DNA of 64,000 nucleotides, from NCBI GenBank assembly GCA_028571685.1, contig CM053143.1, positions 157,846,329 through 157,910,328 on the forward strand, read 5' to 3'. This DNA is from Heterohyrax brucei (Eukaryota > Chordata > Mammalia > Hyracoidea > Procaviidae). How positions within the stretch are numbered: the first letter of the stretch is position 1; each line of letters opens with the position of its first letter. Below are positions 11,471 to 20,868 of this stretch, in pieces. The notes below the pieces were generated by a model that saw only the letters and a list, made by a program, of their open reading frames with translations, had not been told where the DNA came from and made no database searches. The position numbers and the translations under genes are program-made.

Positions 11471-12566
11471 AGAGGAGAGATGGAGTCAAGATTGCCAACT
11501 AAACACACATCTCCCTAAATCACTCTGAAACCAAGACCTGAACTGATAATAAAATGGAGACTTCTCGACACCTAGTGAGCCATAGGACACTGCATAGGCC
11601 TGTTAATTTGGTGAGGGAGGCAGGGTGAGGGAGGAAGGTTTAGATTAGATAGTTGATAGAAATTTGGTTGCTGAAGTTTGTGATGGCACACATTAGAAAG
11701 AAGATCAATATTAAATGGACTTCAACATAACATGATTATTCCTCCCATCGTAGCCTAATATTGCAAGGACAGAGTATCTGGGATGGAGGGACAGGGACCA
11801 TGCTGTCAGGGGAAATCGAGGCCAAGTTGACATGGCTAGTATTTTGCTAAGAGAGCCCTCTTCACCCCACATCAGTGAGTGGCATCTGGGGTCTTAAAAT
11901 CTGCCAAGCTGCCATCTGAGGGTACAGCAAATGGTCCCAACTCAGCAGGAACAGATGATCACCAAGGACCAAAACGACATGAGGGAAAGAGAACCCAGAA
12001 GACAGAGAGATGCACATGAGTGAGTGACTATATTGACTTGTGACCAGAAGTAGAACAGGATGGTGCCCAGTCACTACCAGTAATAGCTGTGATGGAGCTC
12101 ACAAAGTTGAATCTCACTGGTAACACAAGAATAAAAAAGGATACACCCTGAGATCTCCACTGTAAGACCACAGTTGGTGTTCCAGGGGCCTCAGAGTTCC
12201 CCTGGGAACATGGTCCCTGGTCCTGATGCTGCCCTTGTCTATAAATCATAATGGAGGTCAACTCTTCGGACAGGAATGGATTGGACTTGGCGACACTGGG
12301 TGGTACCATATCATATGTGCACTTTATGGTTCTGTGCTTCCATAGGACGTCGTCCTGCTGACCTCTTACTGGAGGCAGGGGAGTGGGTCGAGAGGAGGGG
12401 ATGGGAGACTGTTGGGAGGGTAAGACACATGTGGAGCAGAGAGGAAGAGTGTGCTGTCACCAGGCAGGGAGAGCAGTGGGAGCTGCATATAGGTGGGCAA
12501 GCAAATTTATATGGGAATGTACATTTTCACTCAGTCATAATTAAAGAAAAAACCTTAAAACAACTT
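11471..12566 (+). mobile_element. L1 lacking both ORFs: 5' UTR start joined to 3' UTR
   Basis: The first ~145 bases (11471-11618) match the extreme 5' end of the local L1 family; compare GAGATGGAGTCAAGAT with the 5' ends at 52969 and, more diverged, 13640. From about 11619 the sequence is L1 3' UTR (GGAAGGTTTAGATTAG...), running to an A-rich end near 12560. The rest of the 5' UTR, ORF1, ORF2 and the start of the 3' UTR are absent. Both true ends are retained, so this is an internal deletion and not 5' truncation. Open frames at 11862-12743 are chance frames in the UTR. Confidence 0.9.
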
Positions 12567-12567
12567 A

Positions 12568-12772
12568 AGAACGAATCACTGCCTGACACCGTGCTGTCCT
12601 CACCATCCTTGCTGTGTTTGAGCCCATTGTTGCAGCTACTGTGTCAACCCAGCTTACTGAGGGTCTACCTCTTTTTTGCTGACGCTCTACTTTACCTTCT
12701 CCAGAAATTGGTTCCTCATGAGGAACAAGTCCAAGGTACCTGAGACAAAGTATCACCATTCTTGCTAGATCT
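12568..12772 (-). mobile_element. RTE LINE fragment, first of three pieces
   Basis: Antisense RTE 3' sequence (GAGCCCATTGTTGCAGCTAC...). It stops at 12772 where an L1 tail has inserted, and continues at 13118 and again at 13439. No coding potential remains. Confidence 0.85.
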
Positions 12773-13117
12773 GATACTACTGTTGATCATAAATCATTAC
12801 TGAGTTTGTCTCTTTGGATGAGAATGGATTGGACCCGGGGACACAGAGTGACCATATAGTGTGTGCACTTTATGGTGCTATGTATGCATAGGATATGTAT
12901 AGGATGCCGTCCTACTGGCTTCTTACTAGAGGGGATTGGAAAGGGTGAAGAGGAGGGGACAGGAGATTGTTAAGGTGTTATGACATGTGTAGAACAGAAA
13001 GGAGTAGTGTGCTGTCACCAGGCAAGGAGAGCAGAGGGAACTGCCAATGGGCAGGCATGGAAATTGAAACTGGATTGTGCACTTTCACTCAATCACAATA
13101 AAAAAAATAAAAAAACG
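12773..13117 (+). mobile_element. L1 3' UTR insertion nested in RTE
   Basis: The last ~330 bases of the L1 3' UTR end in an A-rich tail (about 13098-13117). The element interrupts RTE sequence that can be read on either side. It is strongly 5'-truncated and carries no ORF. Confidence 0.88.
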
Positions 13118-13613
13118 AGCATTGTAGCTGTACATCTTCCTTGACAACCGCGTTCATTCTTCTGGCAGTCCATGATATAGTCAATATTCTTCATAAACAA
13201 AATAACTCAAATGAATCGATTCTCTTTTGGTCTTTATTCCTTGTTCAGCTTTCACACACACATAAGGAAGATACGACGGCCTAGGCTAGTTGCAGAGCCT
13301 TGTCATTAAGCATTTGGCTGCTAAACAAATGGTCCACTCTTTCCATCTCTTAGTTGGTCCTGGAAACAGTATAGGGAAGTTTTACTCTGTTCTATAGATT
13401 GCAGTGAGTCAGAGTAAACTCAGGTTTGGCTTTTGGTTCGAGGTTAGGTGTACCTTAACCTTAAAAGTGACATATTTGCTTTGTCATTCTATCAACAGGT
13501 CTTTGAAGCGCATTTTCGCAGTGCAGTATGTTGTCTGATGTCTTCACTGTTGCTTCAATGGGTGTTGATTGTGAATTCAATTAAAACATAATCCTTGACA
13601 AGCTCAATTTGAA
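13118..13613 (-). mobile_element. RTE LINE fragment, second and third pieces
   Basis: RTE antisense sequence resumes after the L1 tail (TTCATTCTTCTGGCAGTCCA) and again after a nested SINE. It ends just before the target site of the long L1 at 13640. It encodes only remnants of the C-terminal RTE region. Confidence 0.85.
13288..13438 (+). mobile_element. Diverged AfroSINE nested in RTE
   Basis: The tRNA-like head (TTAAGCATTTGGCTGCTAA), the middle block and the tail (AGTGAGTCAGAGTAAACTCA) are present but diverged, with an altered centre. RTE sequence continues on both sides, so the SINE inserted later. Confidence 0.65.
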
Positions 13614-13624
13614 AGCCACAGAAT

Positions 13625-13639
13625 AAAGAAAATAGTGAC
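13625..13639 (+). repeat. Left target-site duplication of the 13.6-kb L1
   Basis: The 15-base sequence AAAGAAAATAGTGAC is repeated exactly at 20854-20868. These are the two sides of one L1 integration, and they define its ends. Confidence 0.95.
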
Positions 13640-14080
13640 GGGGGGGCAGAGTAAAGATGGCAGACTAAGCACCCGTCTCCTTCTATCCCTCTGGAAACCA
13701 AGACCTGAATTGACAATCAGACAGAGCCTTCTGATAATCTAATCAGCCTCAGGACACGGCACAGAGCTGTTAATTGGGACTTCATACCACTCAGCGAAAA
13801 ACCTCCTCTCTTTCACTGACTTCCGCTCCTGGCTAGCCCCGGCTCTAACGGACGGAAGGTAAACGCACCATTTTGACTTTTTTTTTCCTCTGTCTCGGCT
13901 GGCGGGCGCAGCTGGGTCTTGCCTGGCGGCTAGACTCAGACGTGCTGCTGGGGGGATAGGCCGGTCAAACTCCCATATTCTGAGAGCCAGGCTGGGGACT
14001 CTGTTAATCTACCCACGTTGAGCCTTTCGTTTTGTAGCTGCCTCAGTGGGGTTTGTGCAGAGTTCCGCGGTCTGGGTGCG

Positions 14081-14440
14081 GGACGTCATATTGGTACCAA
14101 GATTTTAGCGGGACCTCGTTCTTAGCCTGGGAGACAGCGCCTGCAAACGGGACAGTGCTTCTCTGTCAGAAAAGTAGTGATTTTGCACAGTGCTGCCTGC
14201 ATTGGAGGCCCTGCAACAGAAGCAGAGGAGTCACTACCTCTCGGCACCTTTGGCCCCTCTGTCTGCTGCCTGTGTGGAGGACGCCATCTTGGGTACGGTG
14301 GCCGCAGCTGGACCTAATTCTTAGCTTGGGAGCCAGAGCCTGCCCACAGGAGAACGCTTTTCTATCACAAAAACAGTACTCGACGCACTGTTGGCTAAGG
14401 CTAGGCACTGTCAGCAGAGGCCAATAGGGCAGTAGCATTG
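14081..14440 (+). repeat. Tandem ~198-bp units in the L1 5' UTR
   Basis: GGACGTCATATTGG at 14081 and GGACGCCATCTTGGG at 14279 start two related units. They share, in order, a 'ggacct...ttcttagc.tgggag' block, a 'gcctgc' block and a 'cttttctatcac/cttctctgtcag' block, with a period of about 198 bases. The second unit appears shorter. The L1 at 52969 shows only one such unit. L1 5' UTR units are known in other mammals to act as promoter modules; that role here is inferred. Confidence 0.7.
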
Positions 14441-14642
14441 CTGTATTCTGAACTACTTTGTTATCATCTGGGGTTGGATATAGTGGTGCTTACTTTGTCT
14501 GATGAGAAGAGGAACCTCTACCCCTGAAAATCTAACTGACTTGTGAACTGGTCAGATACCTTTTGCTTTACATTTGAAGACAGCCTAGAGAAACATTTGT
14601 AATCCATCCTCACAGTATGTCTTCCAGCCTCTGTATACTCAC

Positions 14643-15601
14643 ATGGGACCCAAAATGCAACAGACAATTGTGGCATACAAGCAATCACTCATGGCTTCAG
14701 AAGGCTCCCAAACAAAGCAACCAAGGAGTTTTCCAGATGAAGAAACTTTTATGGAACATCAGGAAGTGAATACAAATTGATTATATACAGAGCCCTTCTA
14801 GACCTTATACAAAATGCAGCAGAACAAAATGAAAAATTAAGAAGGTTGTTCGATCTGATGGAACACCAGTACTCTGAAATCCAACAGATCAAGAACAAAA
14901 TCAAAGACATAGAAACTTCCATGCAAAGCCAAGAAAACAGAATGGAACAAATGGAAAAAACAATTTCTGACTTGGAAGACAGAGATACTGATGCCAGCAT
15001 CTATGAGCAGAAATCAGAAAAAAGAAACAAGAAAAATGAAGAAACATTAAGAAGCATGTGGGACTCTATTAAGAGGATCAACCTTCAATTAATTGGAGTC
15101 CCTGAACAGGGTGAGATATCTGAGAACACAGAGAGTATTGTTGCTGAGCTGCTGAAAGAAAACTTCCCAGAAATCATGAAGGAAGAGAATATAGACATCT
15201 CAGATGCGTATCGTACGCCACCCAATATGGATCTCAAAAGAAAGACTCCAAGACATATTATAATCAAGCTTAACAAAATGAAACATAAGCAACAACTCTT
15301 AAAGGCAGCAAGACTCAAGGCAAAGCTAACATTCAGAGGGAAACCCTGTAGGCTCTCGTCAGATTTCTCAGCAGAAACCATGCTGGCACGGAGACAGTGG
15401 CACGACACATTCAAAGTCTTGAAGGAGAAGAACTTCCAACCAAGAATTATATATCCTTCAAAACTATCTTTCAGATACGAAAATGAAATTAAGACATTCC
15501 CAGATAAACAGAAACCCAGAGACTTTGTAAAAACCAAACCCAAACTACAAGAAATACTGAAAGAAGTCCTTGGCTTTGGCTTAGAAGAACGAAACCGCTA
15601 A
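14643..15601 (+). pseudogene. ORF1: L1 ORF1p, nearly intact but frame-broken near the start
   Basis: ORF1p is the RNA-binding trimeric chaperone of L1 particles. The open frame ends at 15601. Its first ~70 residues from 14777 are coiled-coil-like (EQNEKLRRLFDLMEHQYSEI...). They are followed by an RRM-type region (NLQLIGVPEQ) and the C-terminal domain (RHIIIKLNKMKHKQQLLKAA, then FRGKPCRLSSDFSAETM). The part upstream of 14777 that aligns with the copy at 53963 (KASEDPQ... versus MASEGSQ...) lies in another frame from ATG 14643 or 14691. One base appears to be missing near 14766, so the N-terminus is broken or starts late. The longer basic N-terminus seen in the 53963 copy is not recognisable. 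Total length would be about 300-320 residues, normal for L1. Confidence 0.92.
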
Positions 15602-16023
15602 CGTTATATTGTACAACGACACACTACTCAATACTCTACTCATTTAGGGAAGGCTCCAAAGTAAATCACAGCTTTGATTTGGAAAGAAGCAATCTAGTGA
15701 TTATCATGAAAACTATGTTGTCATCATAATAAAAGAGGGATGTACTACAGTCGTTATAGTCCTTCCAGATGGAGAGGAAGATGACAAGACTGGTAGTAAT
15801 TAAAATTGGGTTTATAAATAGTTTATTAATGGGGTTCAGAGGGGCAGCTTTAAAGCACAACAAAGATGTATCATACCATTTCAAGAAATCTAACACACGA
15901 GTCTCAACAACTATAAAATCAGCTCTGAAAAAGGTGAAAAATCAACTCACAAAAAGAGTGTCCCAGAACAGACTAATAAGAACAACAGAGAAAACATCAA
16001 CATAAAAAAAGAAACATATTACA
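15602..16023 (+). other. L1 inter-ORF spacer
   Basis: Non-coding L1 sequence lies between ORF1 and ORF2. The other two long copies carry the same spacer. A short open frame at 15769-16005 is not conserved in form and is not called. Confidence 0.8.
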
Positions 16024-19000
16024 ATGGCAGCAGTGAACACATACCTGTCAATAATTACATTGAATGTGAATGGACTGAATACTCCAGTAAAGAGACACCG
16101 AGTGTCATCTTGGATCAAAAGACATGACCCATCCATATGTTGTCTACAAGAAACTCACTTGAGACCTAAAGACAGGAACAAACTGAAAATTAAAGGATGG
16201 AAGAATATATATCAAGCTAACAATGAACAAAGAAGAGCAGGGGTGGCAATTCTAATCTCAGACAAAATCAATTTTAATGTCAAATCCACCATCGTGGACA
16301 AAGATGGACACTATTTATTGCTGAAAGGTTCAGTACACAAGCAAGACAACTATATTAAATATTTCTGCACCTAATGTCAGAGCACCTAAATATGTCGAAG
16401 AAACACTGACTACGCTCAGAAGAGAGCTAGATGACTCCACAATAACAGTGGGAGACTTTAACACTCCACTCTCATTACTAGACAGATCATCTAGAAAAAA
16501 GCTCAGTAAGGATACAGTAGACCTCATTGATACAATTAACCAACTAAACCTCATTGATATATACAGAACTTTCTACCCATCAGCAGCCAACTACACCTTC
16601 TTCTCCAGTGCACATGGAACATTCTCCAGAATTGACCATGTGATAGGCCATAATGCAATTCTCAACAAAATCCATACCATTAAATTACTGCAAAGCATCT
16701 TCTCAGATCATAAAGCCATCAAAGTTGAAATCAATAGCAGAAAAATTATAGATAGAAAGTGGAACTCTTGGAAACTGAACAACATCTTTGTCAAAAAAAC
16801 ATGGGTTATAGAGGAAATCAGGGATGAATTAAAGAAATTCATGGATTTCAATGAGAATGAAAACATTTCCTACCAGAAGCTATGGGATACAGCCAAAGCA
16901 GTGCTCAGAGTTCTGTTTATCTCCATAAATGCACACATCTGGAAGGAAGAAAGAAACCAAATCAAGGAACTAACTCTACAGCTTGAACAAGTGGAAAGAG
17001 AACAACAGAGGAACCCCTCAGGCACTGGAAGAAATGAAATCATAAAGATTAGAGCAGAGCTAAATGAATTAGAGAATAGAAAAACAATTGAAAAAATTGA
17101 AAACACCAAAAGCTGGCTTTTTGAAAAGATCAACAAAATTGATAAACCACTGGCTAAACTTACTAAAGAAAAGCAGGAAAGGAAACAAATAACCCAGATT
17201 ACAAATGAGAGGAGAGTTGTCACCACAGATGCAACAGAAATCAAAAATTTCATAACAGAATACTATGAAAGACTGTACTCTAAGAAATTTGAAAACCTAG
17301 GGGAAATGGACCAATTCCTTGACTCATACCACCTACCCAAATTATCACAATGTGAAGCAGAACAACTTAATAAACCCATCACAAAGGAAGAGATTGAAAA
17401 GGTCATCAAAACACTGCCAACCAAAAACAGTCCGGGCCCAGATGGCTTCACGGCAGAATTCTACCAAGCATTTAGAGAAGAGTCATTCCCAATACTACTG
17501 AGAGTATTTCACAGTATAGAAAGGGATGGAGTACTCCCATACTCATTCTATGAAGCTAGCATAACCCTGATACCTAAGCCCGGGAAAGATCCAACAAAGA
17601 CATAGAACTACAGACCGATATCACTCATGAACCTAGATGCAAAAATCTTCAACAAAATTCTTGCCAACAGAATATAGCAACATATCAAGAAAATACTCCA
17701 TCATGACCAAATGGGATTGATATCAGGGATGCAAGGCTGTTTCAACATCAGGAAAACAATTAATGTGATTAACCACATAAATAACACAAAAGACAAAGAT
17801 CACATGATTTTGTCCATTGATGCTGAAAAGGCATTTAACAAAGTCCAACACCAATTCATGCTAAAAACTCTTAGCAAAATGGGCATAGACGGTAAATTTC
17901 TCAACACAATAAGGGCCACTTATACAAAGCGAATTGCCCACATCATCCTGAATGGAGAGAGACTGAAAGACTTTCCCTTGAGATCAGGAACTAGACAAGG
18001 ATGCCCACTGTCACCTCTCCTATTCAACATTGTGCTAGAAGTTCTAGCCAGAGCAATTCGACAAGACAAAGAAATAAAGGGCATCTGCATCAGCAAAGAG
18101 GAAGTTAAAATCTCCCTGTTCACAGATGATATGATTGTATATGCAGAGAACCCCAAGGAATCTATAAGGAAGCTACTCAAACTGATAGAAGAGTTCAGCA
18201 AAGTCTCAGGATACAAGATAAACATAAGTAAATCAGTAGGTTTCCTTTATACCATCAACGAGACTGTTAAGGAGGAAATTATTAATTCAATACCGTTTAC
18301 GATAGCCCCTAAGAAGATAAAGTACCTAGGAATTAATCTAACCAGTGAAACAACAGACCTTAACAAAGATAACTACAAGCCCTTACTACAAGAAACTAAG
18401 AGAGACTTAGATAAATGGAAAAAGCTACCCTGCTCATGGATAGGAAGACTTAACATTGTGAAAATGTCTATTTTACCCAAAGCAATTTATTTATATAATG
18501 CAATCCCAATACAAGTTCCAGCATCATTTTTTAATGAGATGGAGAAACAAATCACCAATTTTGTTTGGAAAGGGAAGAAGCCCTGGATAAGTAAGGTACT
18601 ACTAAAGAAGAAGAACACACTGGGAGGCCTCTCATTACCCGACCTTAGAACATACTACACTGCCACAGTGGTCAAAACAGCCTGGTAGTGGTACAAGAAC
18701 AGACAGATCGATCAATTGAAAAGAATTGAGACCCCAGAGATGACACCATCTGCCTATGAACAGTTGATATTTGACAAAGGCCCTAAGACATTAAACTGGG
18801 GTAAAAACAGTATCTTCAACAAATGGTGCCGGCAAAATTGGTTATCCACCTGCAATAAACTGAATCAAGAACCGTATCTTACACCTTATACAAAAACCAA
18901 CTGCAACTGGATAAAAGACCTAAATATCAAATCTAAAACAATAAAACTCATCGAAGAAAAGATAGGAACAACAATGGAAGTTTTAATACACAATGAGGAC

Positions 19001-19768
19001 AGACTCCAAAATCTGTCAAAGAAACCTCAATCAACAGAAGAGCAAATAGATAAATGGGAACTATTAAGAATCAAACACTTTTGCTCATCCAAAGACTTTA
19101 TTAATAGAATTAAGAGAACACCCACAGAATGGGAAAAAGTATTTGGCAACTCTATGTCAGATCGACTCCTGATCTCCATAATCTATAAGATACTACAAAA
19201 TATCAATAAGAAGAAGATAAAACTTCCAATTAAGCGATGGGTAAAGGAGATGGATAGACACCTCACTAAAGAGGAGATCCAGGCAGCCAAAAAACACATG
19301 CGGACATGTTCACGATCTTTAGTTATTAAAGAAGTTCAAATCAAGACAACAATGAGATACCATCTCACCCCAACAAGATTGGCCATGATCCAGAAAACAC
19401 AAAACAACAAATGCTGGAGAGGCTGTGGAGAAAGTAGAACCCTCCTACACTGTTGGTGGGGTTGCAAAATGGTCCAGCCTCTTTGGAAGGCAATCTGGCG
19501 CTTCCTTAATAAAATGGATATTGACATACCATTTAACCCAGTAATTCCTCTACTGGGAATATATCCTACAGAATCAAGGACTTTCACTCCAACGGACACA
19601 TGCACCAGAATGTTTATCGCAGCACAGTCCACGATAGCAAAACGATGGAATCAACCCAGATGCCCAACAATAGAAGAATGGATAGGTAAACTGTGGTACA
19701 TATACTCTATGGAGCACTACGCAATGATAAAGAATAACGATGATTCCAGAAAACATCTCCTAACCTAG
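16024..19768 (+). pseudogene. ORF2: L1 ORF2p endonuclease/reverse transcriptase, four lesions
   Basis: ORF2p nicks the target and reverse-transcribes L1 RNA. The start is ATG 16024 (MAAVNTYLSIITLNVNGLN). The endonuclease keeps its N (TLNVNGLN), E (QETHLRP), GDFN (about 16451) and SDH (about 16709) motifs. The reverse transcriptase keeps motif A (SIDAEKAFN), motif B ([12 protein letters not shown]) and an FTDD active site (about 18119-18130). The C-terminal Cys-rich motif is CWRGCGESRTLLHCWWGC (about 19411). One frameshift lies between about 16360 and 16385. In-frame TAG codons lie at 17603-17605, 17675-17677 and 18686-18688; the last sits in a conserved Trp position (AW*WYK). Otherwise the frame is open for about 1,248 codons. 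The low lesion count implies recent death. Confidence 0.95.
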
Positions 19769-19895
19769 TTTCAAGTGGAAGACATTATGTTGAGTTAAAG
19801 TAGTCAGCGACAAAGGGACAAATACTGTATGAGACCTCTACGATAAGATCTCAAAAACAGCTTGTATACAGAAGAAAACTCCTTGACAGCTGCAA

Positions 19896-19928
19896 GGGAA
19901 GGGAGGGAGGGAGGGCCGGGAGGGAGGG
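19896..19928 (+). promoter_or_regulatory. G-quadruplex-type tract in the L1 3' UTR
   Basis: Eight runs of three or more G lie within 33 bases, separated by one or two bases. This easily fits the G3+N1-7 pattern for a quadruplex. G-rich purine tracts at this place are a known property of L1 3' UTRs. Weaker versions sit at about 1740-1770 and 59245-59275. Confidence 0.8.
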
Positions 19929-20824
19929 TTTAGTTTAGACAGTTACTAGAAATCTAGTTGGAGAAAGTGGTGTCAGCACACATTAGGAACAAGATCAACA
20001 TTAAGTGGACTTCAACATAACTTGAGTACTCCTTCCATCTTAACTCAATACTGCAAGGATAGAGTGGCTGGGGCGGGGGGCGGGCGACCAAGCTCTTAGG
20101 TGAATTCCAGGCCAATTGGCACAACTAGCGTTTTGCTAAGAGAGCTCTCTGCACCCCACATTGATGAGCGGCGTCTGGGGTCTTAAAAGCTGCCAAGCTG
20201 CCATCGGAGGACACAGCAAATGGTCCCAACTCAACAGGAATGGATGCTCACCGAGGACCAAAATGGCACGCGGTAAAGACAACTGAGAAGACGGAGAGAC
20301 CCACAAGAGTGGGGGCCTGCATCGACTTGGAACCGGAAGAACCGGATGGTGCCCGGCCACCACCAGTGATAGCCACGATGGAGCTCACAGAGAGGAGTCT
20401 CACTGGCAACACAAGAATAAAGAGGTGCATCATGAGATCTCCACTAAAAGACCTCAACTGATGGTCCAGTGGTTTGGGGGTTCCTCTGAGAGCATGGCCC
20501 TCTGCCCTGATGCTGCCCTTTCCCATAAATTATAACAAAGGTCCACTCTTTGGACAGGAATGGATTGGACTTGGCAATGCAAAGTGACCATATATTGGAA
20601 GCACTTTATGGTTCTATACATCTATAGGATATCACCTTGCTGACCTCTAGGTGGAGGAAGGGGAGTGGACAGACAGGAGGGGAAAGGAGACTGTTGGGAG
20701 GATGAGACATGTATGGAGCAGAGAGGAATAGTGTGCTGTCACCGGACAGGGAGAGCAGTGGAAGCTGCATATAGGGGGGCATGTAAATTTATATGTGAAT
20801 GTACATTTTCACTCAGTTATGTTA

Positions 20825-20853
20825 AATAAAAATTAAAAAAAAAAAAACCAGAC
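20825..20853 (+). terminator. L1 polyadenylation signal and A-tail
   Basis: AATAAA at 20825-20830 is followed by an A-rich tail to about 20847, then a few bases before the right target-site duplication. Confidence 0.85.
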
Positions 20854-20868
20854 AAAGAAAATAGTGAC
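20854..20868 (+). repeat. Right target-site duplication of the 13.6-kb L1
   Basis: An exact copy of AAAGAAAATAGTGAC at 13625-13639. Confidence 0.95.

Larger units (their letters stand above)
13640..20853 (+). mobile_element. Near-complete L1 LINE (7.2 kb)
   Basis: All L1 parts are present in order: a GC- and CpG-richer 5' UTR (13640 to about 14640), ORF1, a ~420-bp inter-ORF spacer, ORF2 (16024-19768), a ~1.07-kb 3' UTR with a G-rich tract, AATAAA at 20825-20830 and a short A-tail. Exact 15-bp target-site duplications flank it. ORF1 has one frame break near its start; ORF2 has one frameshift and three in-frame stops. It is the best-preserved L1 here and looks like the most recent insertion among the long copies, but it cannot make full-length proteins as written. 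Its target lies beside an RTE fragment. Confidence 0.97.

Noticed and set aside
12276-12743. 155-codon open frame
   Set aside because: It runs through L1 3' UTR into an RTE fragment, so it is a chance frame across two elements.
15085-15543. 152-codon minus-strand frame
   Set aside because: Antisense shadow of L1 ORF1.
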